In this document: piece by piece, positions 11,821 through 25,624 of the stretch
How the letters are laid out: every line of letters starts with the position of its first letter
Numbering within the stretch: the stretch's first letter is position 1
DNA from: Amylostereum areolatum
Lineage: Eukaryota; Basidiomycota; Agaricomycetes; Russulales; Stereaceae
Assembly (NCBI GenBank): GCA_012932865.1
Contig: SAXG01000009.1
Location: forward strand, 977,163 to 1,041,162
Direction of reading: 5' to 3'
Length of the DNA: 64,000 nucleotides
Notes under the pieces: model-generated
Told to the model about the DNA's origin: nothing
Database searches by the model: none
Seen by the model: the letters and a program-made list of their open reading frames with translations, nothing else
Position numbers and translations under genes: made by a program

Positions 11821-13420
11821 TCACAGCTTCGCTTTCGTAGGTTCGTCGGTGGGTGCAGAGACCGCGCCCTCACGCACCAGTGAGCCCGCTTCATCGGCGT
11901 CGAACCCAATCTCCTGCAACACCTCATATGTATGTTCTCCAGGCATAAGATAGCCAATCGGGCCGGCGAACGGTTGCGCAGGAGTCCGCGACAGTTTCGG
12001 GGCGGGGTTCGAGAGGAACGACTGCGGTATTTCTGCCGAAAGGTCTGGTAGAGGGGACTTGACCGTTCCGCCAGCGGCGACCAGTGCCGCCTCGTGCGGT
12101 GTCAGTACAGGAGTCACGCACGCGTCAGTGCCTGCAGAGCAACATTCGAAACATTAGAATCCGATATGATTGAAGTGACCAAGGGAAGAGAAACTCACCG
12201 TCAAAAACGGTGGCCCATTCGTCCCTCGAGCGTAGCTTAAATCCGCGCTCCAGGAAGTCCTTGAAGACCGGCCACTCCGTCTTACGATCCTGCACGCCCA
12301 GATCCGGAGTCCATTTCTCCTTCGCCAGCCATTCTTTCGGCACCGCTCTCAAGAATCCCTCAAGGAACTCTCGGAAGAATTGAGGCTCGAGACAGCCGAC
12401 GGTGACGGCTTTCCGATCTGAACATGCGTAGACGTTGTAGAAGGGCGCACCGGCGTCGAGGACATTCAACTGGCGCTTCGAGTCGGAAGATGCGAACAGT
12501 GGTGATCGCAGTGCGTGATGAAAGAATGGATACGTGGAAAGGTAGCGTGTTCCAGAGACCTGGATGGACACAATGTTAGTAGTGTGTGGGCAGGGCGAAG
12601 GTGAAAGAACACACCATATCAGCGTCAACAACCTGGCCGCGACCACTTCGCGAGCGTTCGAAGAGTGCCATGACGATGCCCAATGCGCACGTCAAGCCAC
12701 CTCCAGCAAAGTCAGACAGAAGGTTGAGCGGGAATGCGGGTTTTTCTGGTGTTCCAGGAAGAAGCTACCGCAGATGATCGTGAGAATGACAGTGGATACG
12801 TTGGAAGAGGTGAAGCGCACCGAAAGGACACCACTCATCGCTAAGTAATTGATATCATGGCCTGATCAAACGATCAACGTATAGTTTGATAGGATTGAGA
12901 GGTCAAGACAAACCAGCAAGGTGGCTTTGTGGGCCATGCCGATCGTATCTGTCACAGGCTTTAGCCTACAACCCCGCCTCGTAGGTGCATACTCACCCAG
13001 CAATTCTAGCAAATACCAGCTTCTCGTTTTCGCCTTTATTCCCATGCTCGCCGAGCCATGTCTGTGGACCGAGTCCGAGTTTCTCCAATACCCCGGGGCG
13101 GAACGTATCAAGAAGCACGTCTGCGTCGCGGATGAGGCGGCGTACGACGTCGAGTCCTTGAGGAGACTTTATGTTGATTGCAATCGAGCGTTTATTGCGA
13201 CAGAGGATATCCTGGGTCACTGGCTGGTGCCCGCCGCGTATATGTCTGTCGACGCGCACGACTGAAGCGCCGAAATCGGCGAGGACAAGTCCGGCAAACG
13301 GTACAGGCGCGAGCCCGGCGAACTAAGTATGCGTTATTATAAGCAGATTTGTGACTGAGCCCGGGAAGAACTCACTTCGACAACTTTGATGCCAGCGAGT
13401 GGTAAGGCTGAAGCTGACAT
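11821..13420 (-). CDS. CoA-transferase family III protein, alpha-methylacyl-CoA racemase-like
   Basis: Member of the CaiB/BaiF family, most like alpha-methylacyl-CoA racemase, which epimerises 2-methylacyl-CoAs so that branched fatty acids can enter beta-oxidation. The N-terminus reads [15 protein letters not shown], then [19 protein letters not shown]. Further family motifs are [34 protein letters not shown] and, after splicing a 35-nt exon, [20 protein letters not shown]. His and Asp of the GHDINY motif match the catalytic region of the family. The protein ends TKAKL, and AKL fits the peroxisomal PTS1 consensus. It lies directly upstream of a b5-acyl-CoA dehydrogenase on the same strand, which supports a role in peroxisomal acyl-CoA oxidation. 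At least six exons are needed. Confidence 0.88.
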
Positions 13421-13998
13421 TGTAGATGTGGCAGAGCAGTGGGGGCGAAGGGAGAGGGAGGTACAGCAGACGTAGTTCCAGTGGTCTCGGGTGATGGAAT
13501 ATCCCCTCAAAACAAGGCCCTAGATACTATTATGTGTCGCAGATTGGTTGCAGACGCGAGATGCGAAGGACTCTCCCGTCCTTATTGTTGACGCCGACGG
13601 TGCTGCTCACGTTTCAGATATTTGGCCACCTTCCGACTCCTCCGGCAGGTCTGATGATGAATGATGATGTTACTGAGAGATGGAGGATCGATGATAAGCA
13701 GGGCTCCGGCACGGAAGTGATTCGGGACTCATGGAGGTCACTGTCATGGCGGGAATCAAGTGCCAAGGATTGGTACGAGATTGAGTACAACGTCCGCCGT
13801 CCGGTCAATTGCAGTACACGTGATCGCGTGGCATGTATTCAACCCGAAGTTCAGTCAAGACTCAAGAATCTATAGCTTGCCGGAGTAGTGTATAGGCGCA
13901 GTTGCACAATAGGAGATACAGACACCAGTGGGTATGACAGACATACAAACAATGATGTTCCCCCAAAGTTTCTAGCGTATGCTGGGTAAAGCAGCTGT
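13421..13998. other. Intergenic stretch upstream of the racemase-like gene
   Basis: About 580 bp holding the racemase-like gene promoter and the LysM gene terminator. It contains the extended E-box CACGTGATCG at 13817-13826. I see no convincing gene. Confidence 0.5.
13817..13826 (+). promoter_or_regulatory. Extended E-box CACGTGATCG
   Basis: CACGTG palindrome followed by ATCG. The same 10-mer occurs at 28149-28158 and as its reverse complement at 20917-20926. CACGTG is the core bound by bHLH factors; use here is inferred. Confidence 0.35.
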
Positions 13999-15152
13999 TC
14001 ATCTGCGTGACCACCCCTTCCCCTCCGCCGACGCCTTACCCTTCCCGATTACCTCGCCAGGACCCAATGGAAATCTCTCAATTCGCACCCCCCTCCCTGC
14101 ACGCCGTTCCTGCTCCTCCCACTCGTCGTCGTCCAGGTAGCGATCCACAGCTCTGGAGTCTAGTCCTTCCGAGCTGCCGTTGGGAAACGGCGAGAACTCC
14201 TTCTTCTCACCTTCGTACTTATCAGAGCGCCCGGGCTCGGATTCTGCGAGGGCAACATACGCTTGGGCAACGCGCCAGTCGACTTCCTTCGTCACGAATT
14301 GAAAGCGCTTCTGGGCACGTTCCACTTCCCGGGCGTGTGCCCTCTCCTTTTCTTCTTCCATACGTAGAGCAGGAACAGAATCGTCGCCCGGTGGAACCTT
14401 TGCCGATGGTGGAAGGGTGATGAAGCTCCGAGTGTGCAGAAGGTGGGGTGTTGTGCTTAGAGTGCTCGGTGGGATCGCATTCAATCGACACAAAGCACGA
14501 CCCTATAAGATGACCATGAAGATTAACAAGGGGGTATAACCTGAAGGGACATTCCGCGTACATCGACGCCGTAACGGAGAGATATCCCCTGTAGTGTATC
14601 CCCAGGGCGAATGTGATATTTCCTGGGTGCTGGTTCTGGTGAAGATGGGGCGGGTTGTTCAAAAGTTGGGACAGGTAATCTGCTTTCGTTTTCCTGGTCA
14701 GGCTCGGAAGCCATCTTCGACTCAGCCTCGTAGGCAGGCGGAGGCGTTGCAGGACCACGAATATCTGGATGTCTGCCTGTTTCCTCGTCTTCCTCCTCGT
14801 CTTCGTCTTCACTACCGACCGAAAAAACATCCTCGTCCCTCACTGCTCCATCCACATTCCTCGGCTCAGGATGCTTTGCGCTGCTTTCGATGCCCGATGA
14901 GGATCCTACAGCGCGCGCACCTCCGAGACACGCGAGACAAGGGTCGTATCGAGCAAGGCGAGGGTTCGAGGATAGGCAAGAAGGACACGAGCAGCATTTC
15001 GTAAAAAAGAGTGTAGAGTCTTCATCGTAAGCCTGTTTCGGGTTGGGCGATAGAGTAAGAGATGGCTGCGCAAGTTTGAAGAGACGCGGAGGGAGAGACG
15101 ACGAGCAGGCCAGGCAAAGCGTCGTGTTTGGGTTCATGAGTGCGTTGTTCAT
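13999..15152 (-). CDS. LysM-domain protein with N-terminal cysteine cluster
   Basis: Two main exons joined by a short intron after position 14541. The N-terminal part has CLACSSSLPP, then CCSCPSCLSSNPRLARY and CLACLG, a cysteine pattern that could bind zinc. An acidic stretch (EDEDEEEDEE) follows. The LysM domain reads KYHIRPGDTLQGISLRYGV and continues after the intron with LCRLNAIPPSTL. No signal peptide is seen, so this resembles intracellular LysM proteins (LYSMD type) rather than secreted chitin-binding effectors. The C-terminal part is charged and probably helical. Start: two close in-frame ATGs at 15152 and 15137; the first is given. Biological role is unknown. Confidence 0.75.
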
Positions 15153-15428
15153 GTTCAAGGCGTAGATGACGATATAAAGATACAAGACGAGTTGCTGCCA
15201 GTGAATACTGAGTGGGTGACAGTTGGTTTCAAGGCGCGTCGACTGAGATACACAGAACAAGTTGAGTGGATTCGGCCTCTGCCGGACCATGACGTCACCC
15301 CTTCCTGTTACCGATCTTTCACTTTTGAGGTTGAGGCGTATGTACACATAAATACATTTTATTCAGCGAGCGAGTCGCAGTTGAAGAGACTTAGAGGGAC
15401 CGGAAGAATAGGGTTGTTACACTAGCGA

Positions 15429-18031
<2,603 letters not shown>

Positions 18032-18276
18032 TCAGACCATCGAGGGAGGACAAAAAGATGTTATAGGGTCGGAGCCGATCGTGCTCTGTCATGCTGCGAG
18101 TTCGCGCAAAGCTGATCTCATCGCTGTGGAGAACAACTCGCACGGAACCCCGCATGGGCTCCTTCGATCATCTCGACATCTCAACATTTTGACATCAGCA
18201 GGGACAGTGGGTGTAATCGGTACAGTTTTCATGCCCGGTCAGTAAGTATAAGTACATGGTGATTTTACTGCTCTCA

Positions 18277-20140
18277 TCAACAGCATGTTTGTATGAAGTC
18301 AGCCTTGGCCGCGTCCATGCCTTGGTTCATGCCATGTTCTACAAAAGTCGACATCAGCGCGCATTCATGGTATAACCCACCACGTACCGTACTCCCACAC
18401 ATTAGTGTTGCCCTTCACTCTCGAATGATCAGCAGAACGCCTCTTCACCCATGCGCCTTTGAACCCGATTTCCGGGACCGCGCCGCTGGGCGAAGGGGCA
18501 GAGAAAAAGAACAGGTAAGCGTCCTCCCACCCGTGCGTATATCCTTCTTCGAACCTCCAATGTTCGTACTGACCCGGATGGTTTGACCACCACCCTACGT
18601 GCTGGTCTGAACAGCCAAAACCCGTTAGAAATTTAAACAAGCAGACTCCGAGAAACAACTTACTCAGGGCTGTAGTCTTGGCTTGATCCCTCCTCCACGA
18701 TCTTCCTCCGTCTTCCTCGACCTGGCGCTTTAACTTCATCCCAACTCGGTCTGGAAATATCCCAGATGCAACCGCGTCCCTCAAGCCCCAACCTGTGTCT
18801 CCGCCCCATTGTTTCTTGAAAGTCCAAAAGAACGTTCCCGCGCATTCACGTTCATATAGAGCCAGCTGTGCATCCACAAACTCACGCTGGGCCGTGTGCG
18901 TATCGACGCCGACAAGAGATCCCGGATTGAGCGCTGCGGACCATTCACCCACAACGAGGCCCGCACCGGCGTTGTTGAGAGTGTTCGCGACATTCTCAAA
19001 AATATCAGGGGTCCCTTGACCCCGCTCCCTAAGAACCTGTGCATGCATCGCTGCTGGAGTGGACCCGTCTTCTTGCGTGAAGCAGCGATACAGGTGATGG
19101 TCCAACGCCATAAGGGCCGGTCTAGGATTCGGCGCCCATTGAATGAGACCAGCGTAGTCGTATGTACGCCAGGAGTCTCCAACATAAAGCGGCGTGTTCG
19201 GGTCGATCTGCGCGAGGGTGGAGAAGACAGACCGGTACCAGTCATGGAAAAAAGTATGGTCGGGCGTCGTCGGATTCGGCTCGTTCACAAGCTCGACGCC
19301 AACAAGGTTGACTAGAGGAGGAGAGTGGTTGCGAGTAGCGTTGAGGAGATTTACGAGGAGTGATTGGAGGATGTGGCGGGTGCGTGCCAGATTCTCGGGT
19401 CGGAAGAAGGCAATCACAGAGGAAGAAGTTCCCGAGTGAGAATCCCCGTTCTGCTTCCCAGGGGCGGCGTGGAGATCTGTGGTGGAGACAGCTTAGATCA
19501 ATGACAGCACCTCCGTGAAGGGACGTACCGATGAGCACACCAATTCCGTAGCGTTGGGCGGACGCAATGGCGTTGACGATCCTGGGCCAAGCACCCTCGA
19601 AGACTTCGTACATCTGGGAGAAATCGGTTCCTTCAAGCACGGAAGGGTCTGCTCGACAAAGATGATAAAATCCGATCTGCCCGATATCAGCGAAACGGCA
19701 GAAACCATAGAGGAAGCCTTTCACGAACCGGAATCCTGACAGTGTTGATACCCCGTTCCGACAACCATTTCCAATCCTCTTCCTTCACCCACTCATCCCA
19801 GTGGTTCTCTAGAATCTTCTTTCCGTTTTCTCCTCGTGCGACATCGTGATCGCTCTCTCCGGGGTGCGCAGCTGATCGGTAAGGTGCGTCTGTAATCCAT
19901 CGTTCAAGAACGAACCAGGAGCCTGTCACGTTCCTTGCTGTTAGCATTTATTAGAGCGATGGGGAACGATGAGCACATACCGAGATTGACGCCCCGTTGT
20001 TTCCTGTACCTGTAGAAGTCTTGCTCGCTGGGAAACGGCTGGAGAGGCACGGGAGCTGAAGCAAGAATCTGTGGGGGTGGTCCGTCACTTTCAGAGTGTG
20101 AATGAACATGTTTGTTCACGAAGGACTTGATCTTGTTCAT
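18277..20140 (-). CDS. Glycoside hydrolase family 5, exo-beta-1,3-glucanase-like
   Basis: GH5 enzyme resembling fungal glucan 1,3-beta-glucosidases (Exg type). The N-terminus MNKIKSFVNKHVHSHSESD has no signal peptide, as in the cytoplasmic Exg3-like branch. Motifs: KQRGVNLG, GINTVRIPV, GFYHLCRAD, the acid/base Glu in VELVNEPNP, HHLYRCF, and the nucleophile Glu in VVGEWSAAL, then FWTFKKQWG. The last short exon encodes HGMNQGMDAAKADFIQTCC. The sequence is open across about seven exons with normal introns. Likely role: turnover of fungal beta-glucan or hydrolysis of glucosylceramide or steryl glucoside; the substrate cannot be told from sequence. Confidence 0.88.
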
Positions 20141-20385
20141 GGTAGTGGTAGCGGTGGAAGGAAACCGAGAGGCGCTGCTGACGGGAAAGTGCTCATGCGA
20201 CTATAACGGGCGGAGGGCGGAGGGGGAGTGACGTCAGCCAGTGGATCCGTAGCAGAGATGGACATAGACAGTAGCCTTGTGTACGGCAGCAGAAAAGAGG
20301 ACACGAAGAGATACGAGGAGATGCACTTCGCCAGGCGCGCGGGTCGCAAAAGTTCGAGGATGTAAGTACATAAAATGGCGGGAGT
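20141..20385. other. Promoter region of the GH5 gene
   Basis: About 245 bp upstream of the GH5 start, ending at the target duplication of the MITE-like element. No further gene seen. Confidence 0.4.
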
Positions 20386-20393
20386 GTTGTCCT

Positions 20394-20415
20394 AGGACCC
20401 CTGAAATTCCCTATA
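20394..20415 (+). repeat. Left terminal inverted repeat of MITE 1
   Basis: 22 nt beginning AGGACCCCTGAAATT and ending CTATA, perfectly inverted at 20876-20897. Confidence 0.85.
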
Positions 20416-20439
20416 GAGCATTCATCCCAGGGTGACCTG

Positions 20440-20860
20440 TTTTCGGTGGTGCGCTGGGACAGAATTTGGGCCATTTTTGGTGATTTACATGATAGATTTT
20501 TTCAAGTCAGCCGTTTTCAGTGGTTCTTAGACTATACATATCTAAAAATAGTCTAATTTCCCACGCCTTCGGCGTCGAGGTTTCCAGAGCAGAACTCTCA
20601 TTTTATGCACAAGCTTGCTATAACATGCCTAGTTTGCTTCCATAGACCCATGGGAAGCAAAATATGCAAAATACTTGTGATTGGAACTGACAGATCCTCG
20701 GCGTGTTCAGATGCTTACCATTTTCGGTGGTGAAGATGGGACTTCGGACGGGCGGGTTCCTTTTCAGTGGTTCTTAGCTCCAACATGTCGGCCCTACGGG
20801 GCCCATTTCGGTGGAGAGTAACCATACATAGGCTCCCATAAGGCCCAAATTTTCGGTGGT
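20440..20860 (+). repeat. Internal direct repeats TTTTC[G/A]GTGG
   Basis: Copies near 20440, 20514, 20721, 20761, 20806 and 20850, with a weaker one near 20473 (TTTTTGGTG). Two of them (20514 and 20761) extend to TTTTCAGTGGTTCTTAG. All are in the same orientation inside MITE 1. Confidence 0.7.
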
Positions 20861-20875
20861 CCGAGATGAATCATT

Positions 20876-20897
20876 TATAGGGAATTTCAGGGGTCCT
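20876..20897 (-). repeat. Right terminal inverted repeat of MITE 1
   Basis: Exact reverse complement of 20394-20415. Confidence 0.85.
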
Positions 20898-20916
20898 GTT
20901 GTCCCTGTGTCTAACG

Positions 20917-20926
20917 CGATCACGTG
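20917..20926 (-). promoter_or_regulatory. Extended E-box CACGTGATCG (reverse)
   Basis: Reads CGATCACGTG on the plus strand, about 500 bp upstream of acyl-CoA dehydrogenase copy 2 and 13 bp beyond the MITE target duplication. Confidence 0.35.
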
Positions 20927-21370
20927 CCACACGCACGGCGACACGGTGTGACGGTCACCGCGCACGTTCATTGTCAACGACTGTGAGCGTCCTGGGATAG
21001 ATAGATCCTCATCGCATCGGTATGAATCCTTCTGCGAAAAATCGGAGACCACACACTAACCATCGCCATGAAGTTGGATTTTCGGTCAGGTCAACCGTAT
21101 GTCTGCGCACAAACTGTAATAGCTCTTCGAGCCTGTAAGCACCGACGTGGTCAGCTTTCGAGAAGGAGCAGGAAATGATACATTGACTGACTGGATGTTC
21201 CCCTAGGTCACCGACGTCGTCGAAGTTTCGAACAAGAGCCGAAGCTCCCGTGGGGAGATCGAGATCCGAGAAAGCTCGGAGGCTCGGACCGAGGGCCGCC
21301 GGGAGCATGCGCCAATGAAATCACTCGCAAAGCGGAAATCACATGGAGACGTCGACGCCCGGACGTCTAT

Positions 21371-21375
21371 TATAA
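21371..21375 (+). promoter_or_regulatory. TATA box of acyl-CoA dehydrogenase copy 2
   Basis: ATTATAAGG, about 55 bp upstream of the ATG at 21430 and followed by a C/T-rich leader. Confidence 0.5.
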
Positions 21376-21429
21376 GGCTATCCTCTCCTCCTACCCCAGC
21401 CTACCCCATCCCATCTCATTTCCTTAACC

Positions 21430-23815
21430 ATGGCCAGCAAACAACTCAAAACCATCACGCGTGAAGAAGTTGCCTTGCACAACAAGGACGGCGACCTCGT
21501 GCGTGCTCTTTCAACTCCGACATTTCCGGCACTTACCCCACATTTTTCTTGGTTTCTCAGTGGGTCATCATCGACGCTAAGGTGTACGATATCTCTCGTT
21601 TCAAGAACCTTCACCCAGGAGGTGCAGCTGTCCTTCTTGACGATGACGTCGGTGCGCTCGTTTCTTCTCTCACCTCTTGAACCGTTGAGACGATCCATCT
21701 CCTGCAGCCGGACAAGACGCAACAGAGGCCTTCTACGGCCTCCACAGACACGAGGTTCTTCAACGTCCTCAATATGCTCGACTTCAGATCGGTGTCATTG
21801 GAGACGAGCAAGCGATTATTTCCGGTCGTGTGCCTGGTGCGATCAGCAAGGTTCCCTATGCCGAGCCTACCTGGCTATCCGAGGGCTACCACAGCCCTTA
21901 CTACAAGGAGGTACGTCGCATATATACAGCCTGATATATAACCATGGACCTAAATATACGTATGACTCCAGAGCCATCGCAAGCTTCAAAAGGCAATACG
22001 CCTTTTCGTCGACGAGGTCATCTATCCAGACGCTCAAGTGAGGGAGGAGGACGGTAAGCGCCCCAGTCTAGATGTTATCCAAAAAATGGCGTACGTTTCC
22101 TGTCTCACTCGCTCTACTTACCATTGCTTATACTGACCACCTATCATGTAGCGAGAAGAACATTCACGCCATGCGGATGGGTCCCGGTAAACATCTGAAG
22201 GGCCTTACGCTTTTCGACGGCATAGTAACCCCGGAGGAGGTGGGTGTGAATGTTCGTTCTCTGACGTTCCTAGCTAACCAGAGGCGTTAGTTCGATTACT
22301 TCCATGAAGTAAACTTCTGTGCCCAACGTATATCCTCGCACACTGACCATCGTTCCAGTTGATTGTGACTCAAGAGATCAGTCGTAGCGGAGCTCGTGGC
22401 TATGGCGATGGTCAGTGCCATTGGTCTTCGTTCTCACTATACTTCCTACTGACTTGCTGCATCACAGGTCTCAATTCCGGCGCCGTCATCGGTCTTCCAC
22501 CTGTGCTCAACTTCGGTTCGCCCGAGATAAAGGCACGAGTAGTGCCCGAAGTCCTCCAAGGGAAGAAGTTCATCTGCCTGGCTATCTCAGAGGCATTCGC
22601 TGGTAGCGATGTCATGGGCCTCCAGACCTCCGCCGTGAAAACGGAAGATGGCAAGCACTGGATTATCAACGGTACGAAGAAATGGATCACCAACGGAACG
22701 TGAGTGCTCATATTGGCCACGTACTACGGATGGGATTGCTTACGTGTCTGACGCAGGTTTGCCGACTAGTACGTGTTCTTACGATCTCTTCTGTATCGGG
22801 TCTAAGTTTGCTTCTCTGAAGCTTCACCGTTGGTTGTAAGACGGAGGTGCGCCTGGACTGTTAGCTGATATGTCCCCGTAATCATCTGATTGAGAGACAT
22901 TAGGATGGGTTTACCGTGATTCTCGTCGAACGGAGCGAGGGCGTGGAGACTAAGCCGATCAAGACTTCTTATTCTCCAGCAGCCGGAACGGCTTTTGTTA
23001 CCTTCGACAACGTCAAAGTACCTGTTGAAAACACGCTCGGAGAAGAGGGCTCAGGTATCTTCGTCATGCTTAGGTATGTTGTTCTTCGTTTTCCTAGTGC
23101 GACGGGTGCTCACGAAAATCGTCTAGCAACTTCAATCACGAACGTTGGGTCATGTGCTGTACCTCCGCTCGCTCGCAACGCGCTGTCGTCGAAGAATGTT
23201 TGCTTTGGATATCGCAGCGCAAGGCGTTCGGCAAGCCTCTCAGTTCCCAAGCCGTCATCAGGAATAAGATTGCAGCCATGATTGCGAGAGTGGAAGCCGC
23301 GCAGGGTTGGTGCGAGAATGTTACGCACCAAATGAACAACATGGTACTGTCCTTCCCATTCGTTCAGAATGGTCGACTGATTACGGTGTTTAGTCGTACA
23401 AGGAGCAGGCAAAGAATCTTGCTGGGTAAGCTTCAACCGGACGTTACGTCGGGAACTGTGCTGACCAGGATCCCATCACAGACAAATTGGTTTGTTGAAG
23501 ATCTTCTGCACTCAGTCCGCGCAGGAAACGGCGAAGGACGCTGTTCAGGTCTTTGGTGGGCGCGGCATTACACGGACGGGCATGGGGCGTTTCGTCGAGC
23601 ACGTAAGTCTCCTTGTCTTTCTATGAAAATCTCGGATCCTGACGTTGCCACAGTATCATCGAACGATCACCTTCGACGCACTCTTGGGCGGAGGTGAGTA
23701 TTAACTCTGCACAGGGGAATGACGCTAATATGACAGCTTCTCAGCCGAAGACGTATTGGGCGACCTCGGCGTGCGGCAGGCGATGCGTGCGATGCCCAAG
23801 GACGCGAGGCTATGA
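21430..23815 (+). CDS. Cytochrome b5 - acyl-CoA dehydrogenase fusion, copy 2
   Basis: Paralogue of the gene at 9129-11519 with the same domain order. It starts MASKQLKTITREEVALHNKDGDL; the next exon reads [21 protein letters not shown] (heme domain), then [19 protein letters not shown]. The dehydrogenase domain shows [56 protein letters not shown] and [16 protein letters not shown]. Intron positions in the parts I compared (after DGDL, after SPYYKE, before FDYFHE) match copy 1, so the two arose by gene duplication, not retrotransposition. The protein ends MPKDARL, and ARL fits the PTS1 consensus, suggesting peroxisomal import. Copy 1 ends VKL. All exons traced are open. Confidence 0.88.
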
Positions 23816-24169
23816 TCTTTCGTGCGCAGAGGAGGCTTCTTTATTCTACTTCTTGCATCGTTCTGTTGTTGTAACACATGTCCTGTACCATGTCTTTTTA
23901 ATTTTATTTCGATCACTAGCGGATCATTCGATCGAACCCTCAACGTCTTTGGGGACGGTTTGTATACCAGAAGAACCACCTTCTAATGAGATCTGCGACG
24001 GGAGAATGGGTTCCTCTCGCTGGCAATCTAAGACCTGAACGGGCTTGCATAAATTATCTAGGGCTACACAGGAGTCGGCCACACTCAGTACATGCATTCT
24101 ATATGATACGATTCAGAGTCCTAAGCACTGATGTGCGCGTTATACAAACTATCGGAGGCCATAAGGGGG
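23816..24169. other. Convergent intergenic stretch
   Basis: About 350 bp between the 3' ends of acyl-CoA dehydrogenase copy 2 and the first AA14-like gene. AT-rich in part (TTTTTAATTTTATTTC near 23895), consistent with terminators. No gene seen. Confidence 0.45.
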
Positions 24170-25624
24170 TTACCAGACACCCCACAAACCCTGCAAATTC
24201 CGCTTATGCATTTCGCGTTTCCGTTCGTGCGTGCCCATCCCCATATAGGCGAAGAACGCACTCATGCGACCGTCCCCGTTGGTTACTTGCGCGGCTCGAG
24301 AACGCGGTCTGCACATTGGGGCCTGTGCAGAAGGGCCCACTGCTGGTACCGTTTCGCTGGGCGCTGGTGCAGAAGTTGGAGGCGACGTCGACGTCGAGTT
24401 GGAGGTGGATGTTGAGGTGGGCGCCGGAGGAAGAAAGTCGGCTGGGAGGAGGTTGAGATTGGGCACGGGGAGTCGTTGCCCTGGGATAAGATTGGCGAGA
24501 ATAGGGAGCGTGGTCTGGTTGGGACCCGGCGTGGGCATGCTCGCGTACGAGTCAGCAAAAATGTCGTCCTGGGGGCCGTCGAGGAAGCCATAAAGATCGA
24601 GGTAATAGGGTGGAGCGTAGGTACCCTCGAACATCTGAAGGAAATGTGAGATGGCTCAGATGGGAAGACGGGATGAAAAAGAAGGACGAACGTTGTTTCG
24701 CTCTTTTTGAAACCAATAGAAGGGCTGTTTCGCGCCGTAGGTGCAGTTCCCGGGCACGGGTAGGTGCTTATCGAAATCAGGATCGGCACCGCAACGGCGG
24801 GGTACTTGGGGCTTTGCAAGAGCAACATTGGACTGAGAGTTCGTGATGTTGCATTGGAATGCATTCATGTAGTCTGAAAGGCGGAGGGTGAGGGAGTCAA
24901 TCGCGGACCACATGAATAATAATGATATACGCACTTTGTTCTCCTCCACTATCAATCTGTAAAGCCGTCCAACGGTCAGGAGCATGAAGGGCAGGAAGAC
25001 GTAGATAACGCACGGAGTGGATCCAGAACCATGCGCATATGCACTTCCCATTCGGGCAGGGTGGCATACGTTGTGGAACGGAGAAATCAGTGAAACGTGT
25101 CCACACACACGTCTGGTTGACGCTGAACACCGCGAAGTCCTCCGGCTCCACCGCATTGAAGTCGTCCTTGTACGCGATAGCCAGTGCGCATCCTTTGACA
25201 TCGTCGATGCCAGTTGTGTGAAATTCGGATGTCGGGCTGTTTGGGCACGGATTATCCCCTTGACGAATGTCGCCACCTTCAGAGGAGGCGAAAAAGGACG
25301 TTGCGCCTTTATTGCAACCAATCTCGGTCGTGACGTTCTGGCCGGCAGGGAGCTCGAAAATGTCTTCGGGATGAGGAGGGTGGTCGAGGTGGCCGTGCAT
25401 CCACCATTGGTCGAAGGTATAGTCTGTTAGAGGAGCAACTGGGCGGTTGTCGTAGCTGTAGGTTTGTTGGGTCACATTGAAACCAAGCATGCTAGGGTGC
25501 CAGATCGCTAATAAAGATATGCGTCAGTAGCGGACCTTCTGGATATCCAGGTTATCTTCGTACAGGCATGTGCATTTGTCAATGGCAAGATAGTCACCAG
25601 TGCAGCGAGGAGGATGGGGAACAT
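24170..25624 (-). CDS. AA14-like lytic polysaccharide monooxygenase, copy A
   Basis: Secreted copper oxygenase resembling family AA14, which oxidises xylan on cellulose. Exon 1 (25624-25564) encodes a signal peptide [18 protein letters not shown]; after a 56-bp intron the mature protein starts HASIWHPSM, placing His at position 1 as needed for a copper histidine brace. Family-type segments follow: [82 protein letters not shown] and [21 protein letters not shown] Ser/Thr/Pro-rich linker then leads to a basic tail, [18 protein letters not shown]. Copy B is at 32624-34512. Assignment to AA14 rests on remembered family sequences; the related X325-type copper proteins are the alternative. Confidence 0.8.
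25104..25307 (-). repeat. Near-identical tract shared with AA14 copy B
   Basis: About 204 nt match 34000-34203 with only two mismatches that I can see, while the sequence on both sides differs much more. The tract lies within the coding sequence around FNAVEPEDF and [11 protein letters not shown]. Confidence 0.75.

Larger units (their letters stand above)
20386..20904. mobile_element. MITE-like non-autonomous DNA transposon 1
   Basis: A perfect 22-nt inverted repeat bounds about 504 bp: 20394-20415 starts AGGACCCCTGAAATT and 20876-20897 is its reverse complement. Similarity continues inward imperfectly (GCATTCATCC against GATTCATCTC). GTTGTCC is repeated directly outside both ends (20386-20392 and 20898-20904); counting one more base the duplication is 8 bp with one mismatch (GTTGTCCT/GTTGTCCC). 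The inside has no transposase frame but carries at least six direct copies of a TTTTCGGTGG-like motif. The 8-bp duplication would suit hAT or some KDZ-type elements. The family is not identified. Confidence 0.82.
20905..21429. other. Promoter region of acyl-CoA dehydrogenase copy 2
   Basis: About 525 bp. It contains CGATCACGTG at 20917, TATAA at 21371 and a pyrimidine-rich leader (CTCTCCTCCTACCCC) just before the ATG. An open frame of 99 codons on the minus strand (21009-21308) has no recognisable homologue and I do not call it. Confidence 0.5.

Noticed and set aside
21009..21308. 99-codon minus-strand frame in the acyl-CoA dehydrogenase promoter
   Set aside because: No splice partners, no motif, and it lies where the promoter is expected.
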